Source: an uncultured Chloroflexus sp.
GTDB taxonomy: Bacteria > Chloroflexota > Chloroflexia > Chloroflexales > Chloroflexaceae
Reading direction: 5' to 3'
Assembly: GCF_937129525.1 (NCBI RefSeq)
Contig: NZ_CAKZNK010000044.1
Span: forward strand, 1-40,818
Length of the DNA: 40,818 bases
The notes under the pieces were generated by a model. That model worked only from the letters and a program-made list of their open reading frames with translations. It was not told where the DNA came from and made no database searches. Positions 32,093-40,472 of this stretch are shown here, piece after piece; positions within the stretch are counted from its first letter, which is position 1; each line of letters opens with the position of its first letter. A program made the position numbers and the translations under genes.

Positions 32093-34408
32093 ATGCAACA
32101 ACACGCACACCGGTTATTGCTGATGCTTATTCTGTTCGCTCTGATCGGTATGTTCCTTCCAGGCGTACCTCGCACGCAGGCAGAAAGTGGCTCACCTGGT
32201 GTCGGACAGATCGGTGATCCGTCACCGCAGGCTGAACTCGCCTCCACCATCGATGGCGTCTATGTCTGGTTTGGGGTGGAATGGGGTAAAACCTCCATCT
32301 TTCTGCGCATCTGTTCTGATGCGCCGAATTTCCAGCTTCGCTCCGAGCAGCCGGGAGTGTGGATCACGGAGATTTTCAATCGAACTGACAAATCGGGCGG
32401 CTGTTCACCATCAGCCACCTCATCCTGGCGGATGGTGTACAACGCAAGTCCCGGTGAAGAGTTCAACATCTATGCCACCGCCAGCGAGAGCTGGTACGAC
32501 GAAGCAGCGTTCATGGAGCGGGCAACGCGGGCGCGCTGCGTTGTCACCGGCCTGGGCGCTGGATACTGCACTCCCGCTGAATATCAGTCGCCTCGTTATC
32601 GCATTCCCCCGTTCAGCGCGCCGCGCGGTAACATCGAAAGCCACAATGATGGCGCGACCATTGCTGGTGTCATCCAGCTAAGTGGTTTTGCTATCGACAT
32701 CGGCACCCATTCGGGAACGGGTGTCAATGAGGTGCATGTTTACTTCGGTGACACCTTTCTGGGGGCTGCCAGCTATGGCAACCCGCGTGGTGATGTGGCA
32801 AGCGCCTACGGCGACTCGCGCTATACTCATTCCGGCTGGACGTATACACTGGATACGCGGTCACTGCCGAATGGCCCTGGCGTGATACGAGTGTCGTATC
32901 GCAGCACAGTCAACGGTCAGTGGACGTGGATGCAGCGTAGTGTGGTGGTAGGAAATCCGCCCGCTGCGCCGGGGAATCCGGTGCTGACCGGCGTGACCAA
33001 ACATAGCGTGTCGATCAGGTGGCAGGACAATTCGCACGACGAATACGGTTTCAAGCTGTATCGCCGGGACTTCGCAACTAATACCTGGGTACTGCATGCC
33101 CTTGTCGGGGCAAACGTTACCAGTTTCACCTTCACGGAGCTGAACTGTGGTACCCGGTATGGTTTCACTGTCACTTCCTACAATGCTTACGGTGAAACAC
33201 CAATCCCGTCCGATGGCTGGTTGGATGTGACCACCAGTGTATGTACGTACAACGTTAGCGGCCACGTTCGCACCGGCAGCGGTGCGCCGCTAGCAGGGGT
33301 GACCGTAACTGCCGGCACGCGCAGCGCCATCACGGATAGCAATGGCTATTATGCGCTCAACGACATACCGGCGGGAAGCTATACACTGACGCCTTCTCTA
33401 AACGGGTATACCTTCAATCCAGGGAGCCGTGCGATTACGGTGAATGGACATCTGAATAACCAGAACTTCACCGCCGAACCTGGACGTCCCGTCCCGCCAC
33501 CGTCGCCGGCTCCGCCGCCTTCTACCGGCTGGCGCGTGCCCTTCTTCGCGCAAGCCGACTCCCAGTGGGGAAATGCGCGGATGCAGACCTGCAATCTCCG
33601 TATTGCTGACGTTGGATGCGCCCTGACTTCGCTCGCAATGCTACTCAACTCCTACGGAGCGTCAACCAATCCTGGCGCGCTCAATAGCTGCCTCGGCTCG
33701 GTTGCCTGTCCGCTGTACTGGGGCCATAGCAATGTCAGGACGTGTAGCGGCAACCGGGTGTCATTCAGAGAATGGCCGGCTTTCAGTTATGCGAAGCTCG
33801 AGGCGGCGCTGCGTGACGGGCCGGCAATCCTGGAGCTGTCCAATCCCCGCACGGGGTATATGCACTTCGTGATTGTGATCAGCGGCAGCGGCGCCAATCC
33901 GGCCAACTATGTCGCGCACGATCCGGGCCGACGCAATGGTGCAAACAAACCGTTGAGTGAAGTGATCAACTTCTGGCGCACCTACAACAATTTTGGCTTC
34001 GAGCCACGCAGCTTGCGCCTCTACAACGGCACACCCACACGGGCCAGCCTCAGCAGCGAGTTGCAGGCCGAACTCCCGCCGCTGGAGGCTCCAGAGTTAG
34101 CGGCAGGCGAAGTAGTCGGCGGCGCGGCCGTCTTGTATGATGTCGGCCAGAATGCGCTGATTTTGGAGCTGGCCGCGCAGAGCAGCGCTGGCAGCGTGAC
34201 CGAGATGCGCATCTGGACGAGTGCGCAAGCGAGTGATCGCTGGCAGCCATTTGCTCGCTATGTGGAAGTGCCGATGCATCAGCGCATCTTCGTGCAGTTC
34301 CGCGATGCCAGAGGGAACACCTCGGCGGTCATCGAGGCTCGCGTGCCCGTTGCGCCAGCCGCAGTGTCGATCTCGCACACCTTGTTTGTGCCCATCGTTA
34401 TCCGGTAA
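32093..34408 (+). CDS. Large secreted multidomain protein with C39-like peptidase domain
   Basis: 771 residues; AGAGGGA lies 5 nt before the ATG. A signal peptide (about 1-30, LLLMLILFALIGMF, cleaved near TQA-ES) shows export. Domains: a Cys-containing unassigned region (about 45-165); an Ig-like domain (about 183-285, IESHNDGATIAGVIQLSGFA); fibronectin type III (about 290-380); a carboxypeptidase-regulatory-like domain (about 384-465, SGHVRTGSGAPLAGVTVTAG); a Pro-rich linker; then a papain-like C39-type domain with C509 in VGCALTS, H591 in YMHFVIV and an Asp in VAHDPG; and a C-terminal beta region ending in LFVPIVIR. It probably cleaves or binds peptides at the cell surface; no transporter is adjacent. 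The substrate is unknown. Confidence 0.8.
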   Translation: MQQHAHRLLLMLILFALIGMFLPGVPRTQAESGSPGVGQIGDPSPQAELASTIDGVYVWFGVEWGKTSIFLRICSDAPNFQLRSEQPGVWITEIFNRTDKSGGCSPSATSSWRMVYNASPGEEFNIYATASESWYDEAAFMERATRARCVVTGLGAGYCTPAEYQSPRYRIPPFSAPRGNIESHNDGATIAGVIQLSGFAIDIGTHSGTGVNEVHVYFGDTFLGAASYGNPRGDVASAYGDSRYTHSGWTYTLDTRSLPNGPGVIRVSYRSTVNGQWTWMQRSVVVGNPPAAPGNPVLTGVTKHSVSIRWQDNSHDEYGFKLYRRDFATNTWVLHALVGANVTSFTFTELNCGTRYGFTVTSYNAYGETPIPSDGWLDVTTSVCTYNVSGHVRTGSGAPLAGVTVTAGTRSAITDSNGYYALNDIPAGSYTLTPSLNGYTFNPGSRAITVNGHLNNQNFTAEPGRPVPPPSPAPPPSTGWRVPFFAQADSQWGNARMQTCNLRIADVGCALTSLAMLLNSYGASTNPGALNSCLGSVACPLYWGHSNVRTCSGNRVSFREWPAFSYAKLEAALRDGPAILELSNPRTGYMHFVIVISGSGANPANYVAHDPGRRNGANKPLSEVINFWRTYNNFGFEPRSLRLYNGTPTRASLSSELQAELPPLEAPELAAGEVVGGAAVLYDVGQNALILELAAQSSAGSVTEMRIWTSAQASDRWQPFARYVEVPMHQRIFVQFRDARGNTSAVIEARVPVAPAAVSISHTLFVPIVIR

Positions 34409-34425
34409 TCGATAACGTTCTGGCA

Positions 34426-34450
34426 GGCGACGACAGTGGTCTTCGTCGCC
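34426..34450 (+). terminator. Hairpin after the secreted protein gene
   Basis: GGCGACGA (34426-34433) and TCGTCGCC (34443-34450) pair perfectly around a 9-nt loop, 18 nt past the stop. No T-run. The rest of the gap to 34624 shows no gene. Confidence 0.5.
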
Positions 34451-34624
34451 CGCTGGCAAGCTGTCATCCCCCGCGTGTGTCGAAGCAAAGCCGCGTAGCT
34501 AAGATAACGCCAAGCAATACTCTAAATATCAACGCGCAACTACTGCCAGGCCAGCTTGCTGAGAGACAGATCTTGCTGAACTTAAAGCCATTGTTCTATA
34601 AGAGCCGTTCACACTTCCACAGTC

Positions 34625-35770
34625 TCACCATCCCAACCCATACAACCAGCGTAATTGGCTGCGACTCACCCACGCCGGGGTTGCTCTGATTGCCAGGTTG
34701 CGCAATCGGCGCAGCCGGTCATCCTGGAGATGCGCGATCCGTCCATACCAGCGGGCAGTCTGGACAATGCGCCGCGCCCGCGGCAGACGCTGCCGTTCGT
34801 AGGCTTGCAGCCCTGCGGTGATGGTCGAACAGCGAACGAGCTGCTCTGCCAGCGCGAGCGCATCTTCGATCGCCTGCGCGCCGCCCTGACCGAGATTGGG
34901 GGTCATGGCATGGGCGGCATCGCCCACGAGCGCGACGCGTCCCTGCCACCAGTGCGGCAATGGCGCCAGCTCATACAGATCGGTGGTGATGATCTCGTCT
35001 GCCACGGTATGCTGGATGATGGCGGGAATCGGATCGGGGAAGGTCGCGTAGTGCTGGATGAGCCGGGCAACTCGCTGATCTGACGAGAGCTTGCTGCCGG
35101 GGGGAGCGATAAACGGCGCATACCAGTAGACCTGATCAAACGCGATGGCTGAGAAGCCGAAACGGTGCGCGCCGCCCCACACCTCCCAGGCAACCTGCTG
35201 TAACGAGGCCGGCAATGACATGCGAGCAATGCCCCGGTAACAGCTTTGGCCGCTGTAACGAAGCTGAGCATTCGGGAACAGGGTCTGGCGGATGACCGAG
35301 TTGATGCCGTCTGCGCCTACCAGCAGATCGCCGGTTGCTGTCGTGCCGTCGGCGAAGTGAGCGGTAACCCTGTCGTCACGCAGACTGAAACCAATGCACT
35401 GTTTTCCCAGATGGAGCGTTGCCGGACGGATGCGCTCAATGAGGGCCTGATGCACATCCGCCCGGCGGATCGCAACGGTGGTGTGACCAAACGTGGCGCG
35501 CATCTGTGACAGATCAATCACGCTCAGCATGCCAGCGGCGCTGTCGCGCAGCTCTAGCCGATCCAGAGGCACGCCCTTCTGCAACATTGCGCGGTCTAAG
35601 GCCAGCCGTTGAAGCGCAAGCATGGCATTGGTTGGCATCCAGATACCTTTGCCGATCGGTTTCAAGTCACTCGCCGCTTCATAGACGAGCGCCGTGATGC
35701 CCTGCTGCTGAAGGGCGATGGCCGTGGTCAGGCCGGCAATGCCGCCACCGATTACGATCACTGTATTCAA
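34625..35770 (-). CDS. FAD-dependent aromatic-ring-type monooxygenase
   Basis: 381 residues from a TTG at 35770 with AGGAG 6 nt upstream (GGAGAACCGT-TTG). Group A flavoprotein signatures: IVIGGGIAGLTTAIAL near the N-terminus (dinucleotide fold), DLLVGADGINSVIRQ (DG motif) and VALVGDAAHAMTPNLGQGG (GD motif). No membrane segments are visible. The substrate could be an aromatic acid, a quinone intermediate or a carotenoid; the sequence does not decide. It starts 9 bp after the P1B-ATPase gene, so it is co-transcribed with it, an unusual pairing. Confidence 0.88.
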   Translation of the reverse strand: MNTVIVIGGGIAGLTTAIALQQQGITALVYEAASDLKPIGKGIWMPTNAMLALQRLALDRAMLQKGVPLDRLELRDSAAGMLSVIDLSQMRATFGHTTVAIRRADVHQALIERIRPATLHLGKQCIGFSLRDDRVTAHFADGTTATGDLLVGADGINSVIRQTLFPNAQLRYSGQSCYRGIARMSLPASLQQVAWEVWGGAHRFGFSAIAFDQVYWYAPFIAPPGSKLSSDQRVARLIQHYATFPDPIPAIIQHTVADEIITTDLYELAPLPHWWQGRVALVGDAAHAMTPNLGQGGAQAIEDALALAEQLVRCSTITAGLQAYERQRLPRARRIVQTARWYGRIAHLQDDRLRRLRNLAIRATPAWVSRSQLRWLYGLGW

Positions 35771-35779
35771 ACGGTTCTC

Positions 35780-37966
35780 CTATGCCTGTCGTAGCTCGCG
35801 AAAACCCAACAACCGCATACCGTTGAGCGTCACCAGCAGCGAAGCCCCCACATCGGCCAGCACTGCCATCCACATCGTGCCGAAACCGGCCAGCACTAGC
35901 GCGATGAAGAGCAGCTTGATTCCGATACTGAAAGCGACATTAGCCGCGATGGTGCGCATTGTGGCGCGACTGAGCGCAATTGCAAACGGCAACTGGCGCA
36001 GATCACCGCCCAGCAGGGTGATGTCAGCCGTTTCCATCGCTTGCGTCGTGCCGCCAGCATCCGTCCCAATCGCGATGCCGACATCAGCGCTGGCCAGCGC
36101 CGGCGCATCGTTAATGCCATCGCCGACCATCGCGACAGCGCCATTCGATCGCCGCAAGTCGCTTACTGCCTGCGCTTTGTCTTCCGGCAGCAGACCGGCG
36201 CGCGTGTCATTCACTCCTAGTTCGCCAGCGATCCGTTTGGCGGTTGCCGGATCGTCACCGGTGAGCATAACCACGTGTAATCCTTGCTGGCGAAGGGTGC
36301 TGATCGCGCTGCGACTCTCCGGACGCACCGTGTCGGCTACGGTAATCGTGCCACGATACTCGCCGCCAACACCAACCATCAGCGGCGTGCGGCCAAGCTG
36401 ACTGTCGCGCTGCGCCGCCAGACAGTGCTGCTCGTCGTGACTCAGGGTTTGGTCGAAGACGCGATGGCTGCCAATAAGCACTTCGGCGCCGTTGACAATC
36501 CCTTGTACCCCTTTGCCGACCAGCGCCCGCACCTGTTCGGCGGCAGGCAGGGCCAGCCCTCGTGAGGTGGCGGCGCTGACGATGGCGCGGGCAAGCGGAT
36601 GCTCGGAACGATGCTCGACCGCGCCGGCCAGGACAAGCAGTTCGTCGCAGGCCGGACAGTGTCCGATTGGCGCTTCGGATGCGGCGGTGCATCCTACTGC
36701 GCGCAAACCGACTACCGCTGGCTTGCCGCTGGTAAGCGTGCCGGTTTTGTCTACCGCGACTGTGGTGACCCGCGCCAGCGTCTCGAGATAGGCGCCACCC
36801 TTGATCAAGACCCCATGGCGCGCAGCAGTGCTCAGCGCGCTGACCAGGCTGACCGGAGTGCTGATGACCAGCGCGCACGGACAGGCAACGACCAGTAAGG
36901 CCAGGCCGCGGTAGAACCAGCCAAAGGTGTGTGGATCGGGATTCCAGAAGGGCTGACCGAATACGAGTGGCGGCACAATCGCGATCAGCGCGGCCAGGAT
37001 GACAACCAGCGGGGTGTAGATACGGGCAAACCGATCAACGAATCGTTGCACCGGCGCCCGCCGCTCTTGCGCCTCTTCAACCAGCCGGATCATGCGGGCA
37101 ATCGCGCTCTCGGCAGCCAGACGCTCAACCCTCATCTCGAGACTGCCTTCGCCGTTCATCGTACCGGCGAACAATGGATCGCCAGCGTTGCGTTCAATGA
37201 GCCGACTCTCACCGGTAATTGGCGCCTGATTGACCAGCGAACTCCCGGCAACAACTGTGCCGTCAACCGGGATCCGTTCGCCGGGTCGGATCAGCAGCCG
37301 ATCGCCAATCTGCAATTCGGCTACCGGCACAATTCGCTCACCCTCAGGCAAGAGCACGGTTGCCGTCGGCGGTGTCAATTCCAGCAAACTGCGGATGGCG
37401 TGGCGGGCGCGGCTGGCCGTATAACCTTCCAGCGCCTCGCCAATCGCGTACAACACCATCACCAGACCCGCTTCAACATAGGCGCCGATAATCACCGCGC
37501 CGACAGCGGCGATACTCATCAGCGCATCAATGCTCAGTTCGCGATTTGCGCGCAGCGCGCGCCACGCCTTCAGTGCAATCGGCGGCCCAACCAGGGCCAG
37601 CGCCGCCAGGGCCAGCGCGTCGATCCAGACCGCTTCCCAGCGCAGCAATTCATGGAGCACAGTTCCCGGTAATACCAGGATCAACCCGATCAACGCCAGT
37701 TGTGTTTCGCGTTTGCTTAACATAAAGCGTAACAGGGTTGGCGGTGGTTCGGGCTTCGTTTCGGTAGCCTGCGCGATCTCGTACCCTAGCTCGCGCACAC
37801 GGTTCATCACTACCGTCGGATCCACGTCACCGGTGACGCGCAATCTGGCCGTGGTGAAATTGAGCCTGCACGCGGTCACTCCTTCCAGTCGCGCTACTCC
37901 GCGCTCGATTGCGCGCGCGCATTCAGGGCAATCCATTCCTTCGATGGTAAACTGCTGGTTGTTCAT
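35780..37966 (-). CDS. P1B-type heavy-metal ATPase, Zn/Cd/Co-exporting type
   Basis: 728 residues; GAGGAA is placed 8 nt before the ATG. N-terminal HMA domain with C13-x2-C16 in GMDCPECA. Further on: actuator-domain TGES (about 251-254), metal-path CPC at 362-364 in VVACPCALV, phosphorylated D406 in DKTGTLT, the HP signature at 456-457 in EHRSEHPLAR, and GDGINDAPAL. The C-terminal ADVGASLLVTLNGMRLL is typical of ZntA/CadA exporters. An extra C437-x2-C440 pair in the nucleotide-binding domain (HCPACDEL) is uncommon. It pumps divalent soft metals out of the cell. No ArsR/SmtB or MerR regulator is adjacent. Confidence 0.92.
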   Translation of the reverse strand: MNNQQFTIEGMDCPECARAIERGVARLEGVTACRLNFTTARLRVTGDVDPTVVMNRVRELGYEIAQATETKPEPPPTLLRFMLSKRETQLALIGLILVLPGTVLHELLRWEAVWIDALALAALALVGPPIALKAWRALRANRELSIDALMSIAAVGAVIIGAYVEAGLVMVLYAIGEALEGYTASRARHAIRSLLELTPPTATVLLPEGERIVPVAELQIGDRLLIRPGERIPVDGTVVAGSSLVNQAPITGESRLIERNAGDPLFAGTMNGEGSLEMRVERLAAESAIARMIRLVEEAQERRAPVQRFVDRFARIYTPLVVILAALIAIVPPLVFGQPFWNPDPHTFGWFYRGLALLVVACPCALVISTPVSLVSALSTAARHGVLIKGGAYLETLARVTTVAVDKTGTLTSGKPAVVGLRAVGCTAASEAPIGHCPACDELLVLAGAVEHRSEHPLARAIVSAATSRGLALPAAEQVRALVGKGVQGIVNGAEVLIGSHRVFDQTLSHDEQHCLAAQRDSQLGRTPLMVGVGGEYRGTITVADTVRPESRSAISTLRQQGLHVVMLTGDDPATAKRIAGELGVNDTRAGLLPEDKAQAVSDLRRSNGAVAMVGDGINDAPALASADVGIAIGTDAGGTTQAMETADITLLGGDLRQLPFAIALSRATMRTIAANVAFSIGIKLLFIALVLAGFGTMWMAVLADVGASLLVTLNGMRLLGFRELRQA

Positions 37967-38001
37967 GGTCGTTATTCCTCAGCAGTGCAATAGTGCGATT
38001 G

Positions 38002-38037
38002 TTGACTTCACTCTACTCTATTCATGCGCGAAGTCAA
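38002..38037. promoter_or_regulatory. Long inverted repeat in the P1B-ATPase/PFK divergent promoter
   Basis: TTGACTTC (38002-38009) and GAAGTCAA (38030-38037) are perfect 8-bp inverted repeats 20 bp apart, with GTAGAGT/ACTCTAC repeats overlapping. On the minus strand the TTGACT serves as a -35 with TAGAGT 16 nt on as a possible -10. This is a likely binding site for a metal-responsive regulator of the ATPase. Confidence 0.5.
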
Positions 38038-38175
38038 GAGGGTAGAGTAAAAATGACACTATGTCTTAATTGTAGTCGGAACGTCTTTGCCAGGCGACTC
38101 AAGCCGGCTCGTAAACTCTATGATATACTTGCGCATGCAACCAAGTCACTATCCGCCAGAAAGGCGAGGAAACCG

Positions 38176-40413
38176 ATGAGAGACACAACGATTCGTATCG
38201 GAGTGTTGACCAGCGGCGGCGATGCGCCGGGTATGAATGCGGCAGTGCGCGCAGTGGTACGCACCGGCATCAGCCGTGGCTGTGAAGTATACGCGATCTA
38301 TGAAGGGTATCAGGGCTTGATCCAGGGCGGCAAGTTGATTCGCCGCATGGATTGGAGTTCGGTTGGGGGCATCATCCATCGCGGTGGCACAATTATCGGC
38401 ACGGCGCGTAGCGCTGAGTTTCGCACCCGCGAAGGTCGGCGTCGGGCTGCTGCCAATTTGCTGGCCTACGGCATCGATCGGTTAGTGGTGATCGGCGGCG
38501 ACGGCAGCTTGACCGGCGCCGATCTGTTTCGCCGGGAATGGCCGGAGCTGCTGTCTGAGCTGGTGGAAGCTGGTGAGGTGAGCGAAGATCAAGCCGCAGC
38601 CCACCCCCATCTCCGTATCGCAGGTATCGTCGGCAGCATTGATAATGACTTTTGCGGAACCGATATGACGATCGGCGCCGATACGGCCTTGCATCGGATC
38701 ACCGAAGCGATTGATGCGATCAGCTCTACGGCGGCCAGTCACCAGCGCACGTTTGTGATCGAGGTGATGGGGCGGAATTGTGGGTATCTGGCGCTGATGG
38801 GAGCGATTGCTGGTGGCGCCGATTGGGTGTTCATTCCAGAGATGCCGCCACAGATGGATGATTGGGAGCAGCATATGTGCAATGTGCTGCGCATCGGGCG
38901 TGAGCATGGCCGGCGAGACAGTATTGTTGTGGTGGCTGAGGGGGCGCGTGATCGCAACGGCAATCCGATTACAGCGGGTTATGTGCGGAAGGTGCTCGAA
39001 GAGCGGTTAGGCGAGGATACGCGGGTGACCATCCTTGGTCACGTGCAGCGTGGTGGCGCGCCAAGCGCATTTGATCGCTGGATGAGTTCGTTGTTGGGCG
39101 CAACAGCAGTTGAGGAGTTATTGACTGACAATACCGATGCTGAACCGAAGCTGATCGGTCTGCGTGAGAATCGGGTGGTTCGGTTGCCGTTGATGAATTG
39201 TGTTAGCGATACCCACCAGGTAGCCGAAGCGATTGCCCAACGCGACTATGAGCGGGCGCTGGCGCTACGCGGCAATAGTTTTGTCGAGGCTTACCGCACG
39301 CTCGGCACTCTCATCCAGTCGCAGCCATCGCCACCCGATCAATTGCGCCGTGGTTATCGCTTTGCAGTGATGCATAGCGGCGGGCCGGCGCCGGGCATGA
39401 ATACGGCGGTGCGAGCTGCTGTGCGCATCGGTATCGATCGCGGCCATACGATTCTCGGCGTTCGCAATGGTTTTCAGGGTCTGATCGATGGCGACATCTT
39501 CGAAATGGATTGGATGAGTGTCAGCGGTTGGGCAACGATGGGCGGCGCCGAGCTGGGGACGAATCGCAAAATTCCCCAGGGAAGCGAGCTGTATCAGATT
39601 GCGCGCAACATCGAACGGTTTGGGATAGACGGGATTTTGATGATTGGCGGCTGGGCTGGCTATCAGGCGGCGTATAAGCTTTACAGCGAGCGGTCGATCT
39701 TTCCCGCCTTCAACATTCCGATCATCTGTCTGCCGGCTACAATCGACAACAATTTACCCGGCTCGGAGCTGAGTCTTGGCGCCGATACCGCACTTAACAG
39801 CATCGTGCATGCGATTGACCGCATCAAGCAGTCGGCGGTAGCTTCGCGGCGCTGTTTCATTGTCGAGGTCATGGGGCGTGATTGTGGGTATCTGGCGCTG
39901 ATGAGCGGATTGGCAACGGGAGCTGAGCGGGTCTATTTGCCGGAAGAAGGGATCAGTCTCCGCTCACTGCAAGCCGATCTCGATGAGATGATACACTGGT
40001 TCCGACGCGGCAAGCGATTGAGCCTGATCATCCGCAACGAAAAGGCGAATCCCGTCTACACAACCTCGTTCATCTGCTCGCTATTTGAAGAAGAGGGTGG
40101 CAAACTGTTTGAAGTACGTCAGGCAATCCTCGGTCATTTGCAGCAAGGTGGTGACCCATCGCCCTTCGACCGGATTCAGGCGACCCGGCTGGCCGTGCGT
40201 TGCATTGAGTTCCTGATCGAGCACGCTGATCGGCGTGAGTCGGTCGGCGCGTTTATCGGCTATCGGGGCGGCAAGGTGCAAATCCATCAGCTTGATGATA
40301 TGCCAAGATTGATGGATTCGGTCTACGCCCGGCCACGCGAGCAGTGGTGGATGGCATTGCGACAGATGGCACAGTTGTTGACCACTCCTCCAATGCACCG
40401 TGGTGATGGCTGA
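38176..40413 (+). CDS. pfkA: Double-domain, eukaryote-like 6-phosphofructokinase
   Basis: 745 residues from the ATG at 38176 with GAGGA 5 nt upstream; the open frame runs back to 37993 but that part is promoter. Two full PFK domains are fused. The N-half (about 5-365) has catalytic features intact: GGDGS at 107-111, SIDND at 154-158 (catalytic D156), EVMGRNCGY at 196-204 and GHVQRGG at 288-294. The C-half (about 394-720) has lost them: GGWAG at 491-495 replaces GGDGS, and TIDNN at 522-526 replaces TIDND, but it keeps EVMGRDCGY and GHLQQGGDPSPFDR. This is the layout of animal/fungal PFK, in which the C-half became allosteric. Glycolysis, cytoplasm. It is divergent from the metal ATPase and probably a single-gene transcript. 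Confidence 0.9.
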   Translation: MRDTTIRIGVLTSGGDAPGMNAAVRAVVRTGISRGCEVYAIYEGYQGLIQGGKLIRRMDWSSVGGIIHRGGTIIGTARSAEFRTREGRRRAAANLLAYGIDRLVVIGGDGSLTGADLFRREWPELLSELVEAGEVSEDQAAAHPHLRIAGIVGSIDNDFCGTDMTIGADTALHRITEAIDAISSTAASHQRTFVIEVMGRNCGYLALMGAIAGGADWVFIPEMPPQMDDWEQHMCNVLRIGREHGRRDSIVVVAEGARDRNGNPITAGYVRKVLEERLGEDTRVTILGHVQRGGAPSAFDRWMSSLLGATAVEELLTDNTDAEPKLIGLRENRVVRLPLMNCVSDTHQVAEAIAQRDYERALALRGNSFVEAYRTLGTLIQSQPSPPDQLRRGYRFAVMHSGGPAPGMNTAVRAAVRIGIDRGHTILGVRNGFQGLIDGDIFEMDWMSVSGWATMGGAELGTNRKIPQGSELYQIARNIERFGIDGILMIGGWAGYQAAYKLYSERSIFPAFNIPIICLPATIDNNLPGSELSLGADTALNSIVHAIDRIKQSAVASRRCFIVEVMGRDCGYLALMSGLATGAERVYLPEEGISLRSLQADLDEMIHWFRRGKRLSLIIRNEKANPVYTTSFICSLFEEEGGKLFEVRQAILGHLQQGGDPSPFDRIQATRLAVRCIEFLIEHADRRESVGAFIGYRGGKVQIHQLDDMPRLMDSVYARPREQWWMALRQMAQLLTTPPMHRGDG

Positions 40414-40472
40414 GCGTGAATGGCGTCACAGTCAGGCAGAAGCGGGTGCGTTGAGGAAAGCGGCAGTCTTTT

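Noticed and set aside
37993-38175. Longer N-terminus of the phosphofructokinase
   Set aside because: It covers the divergent promoter and inverted repeat; the ATG at 38176 has GAGGA and starts the PFK domain.
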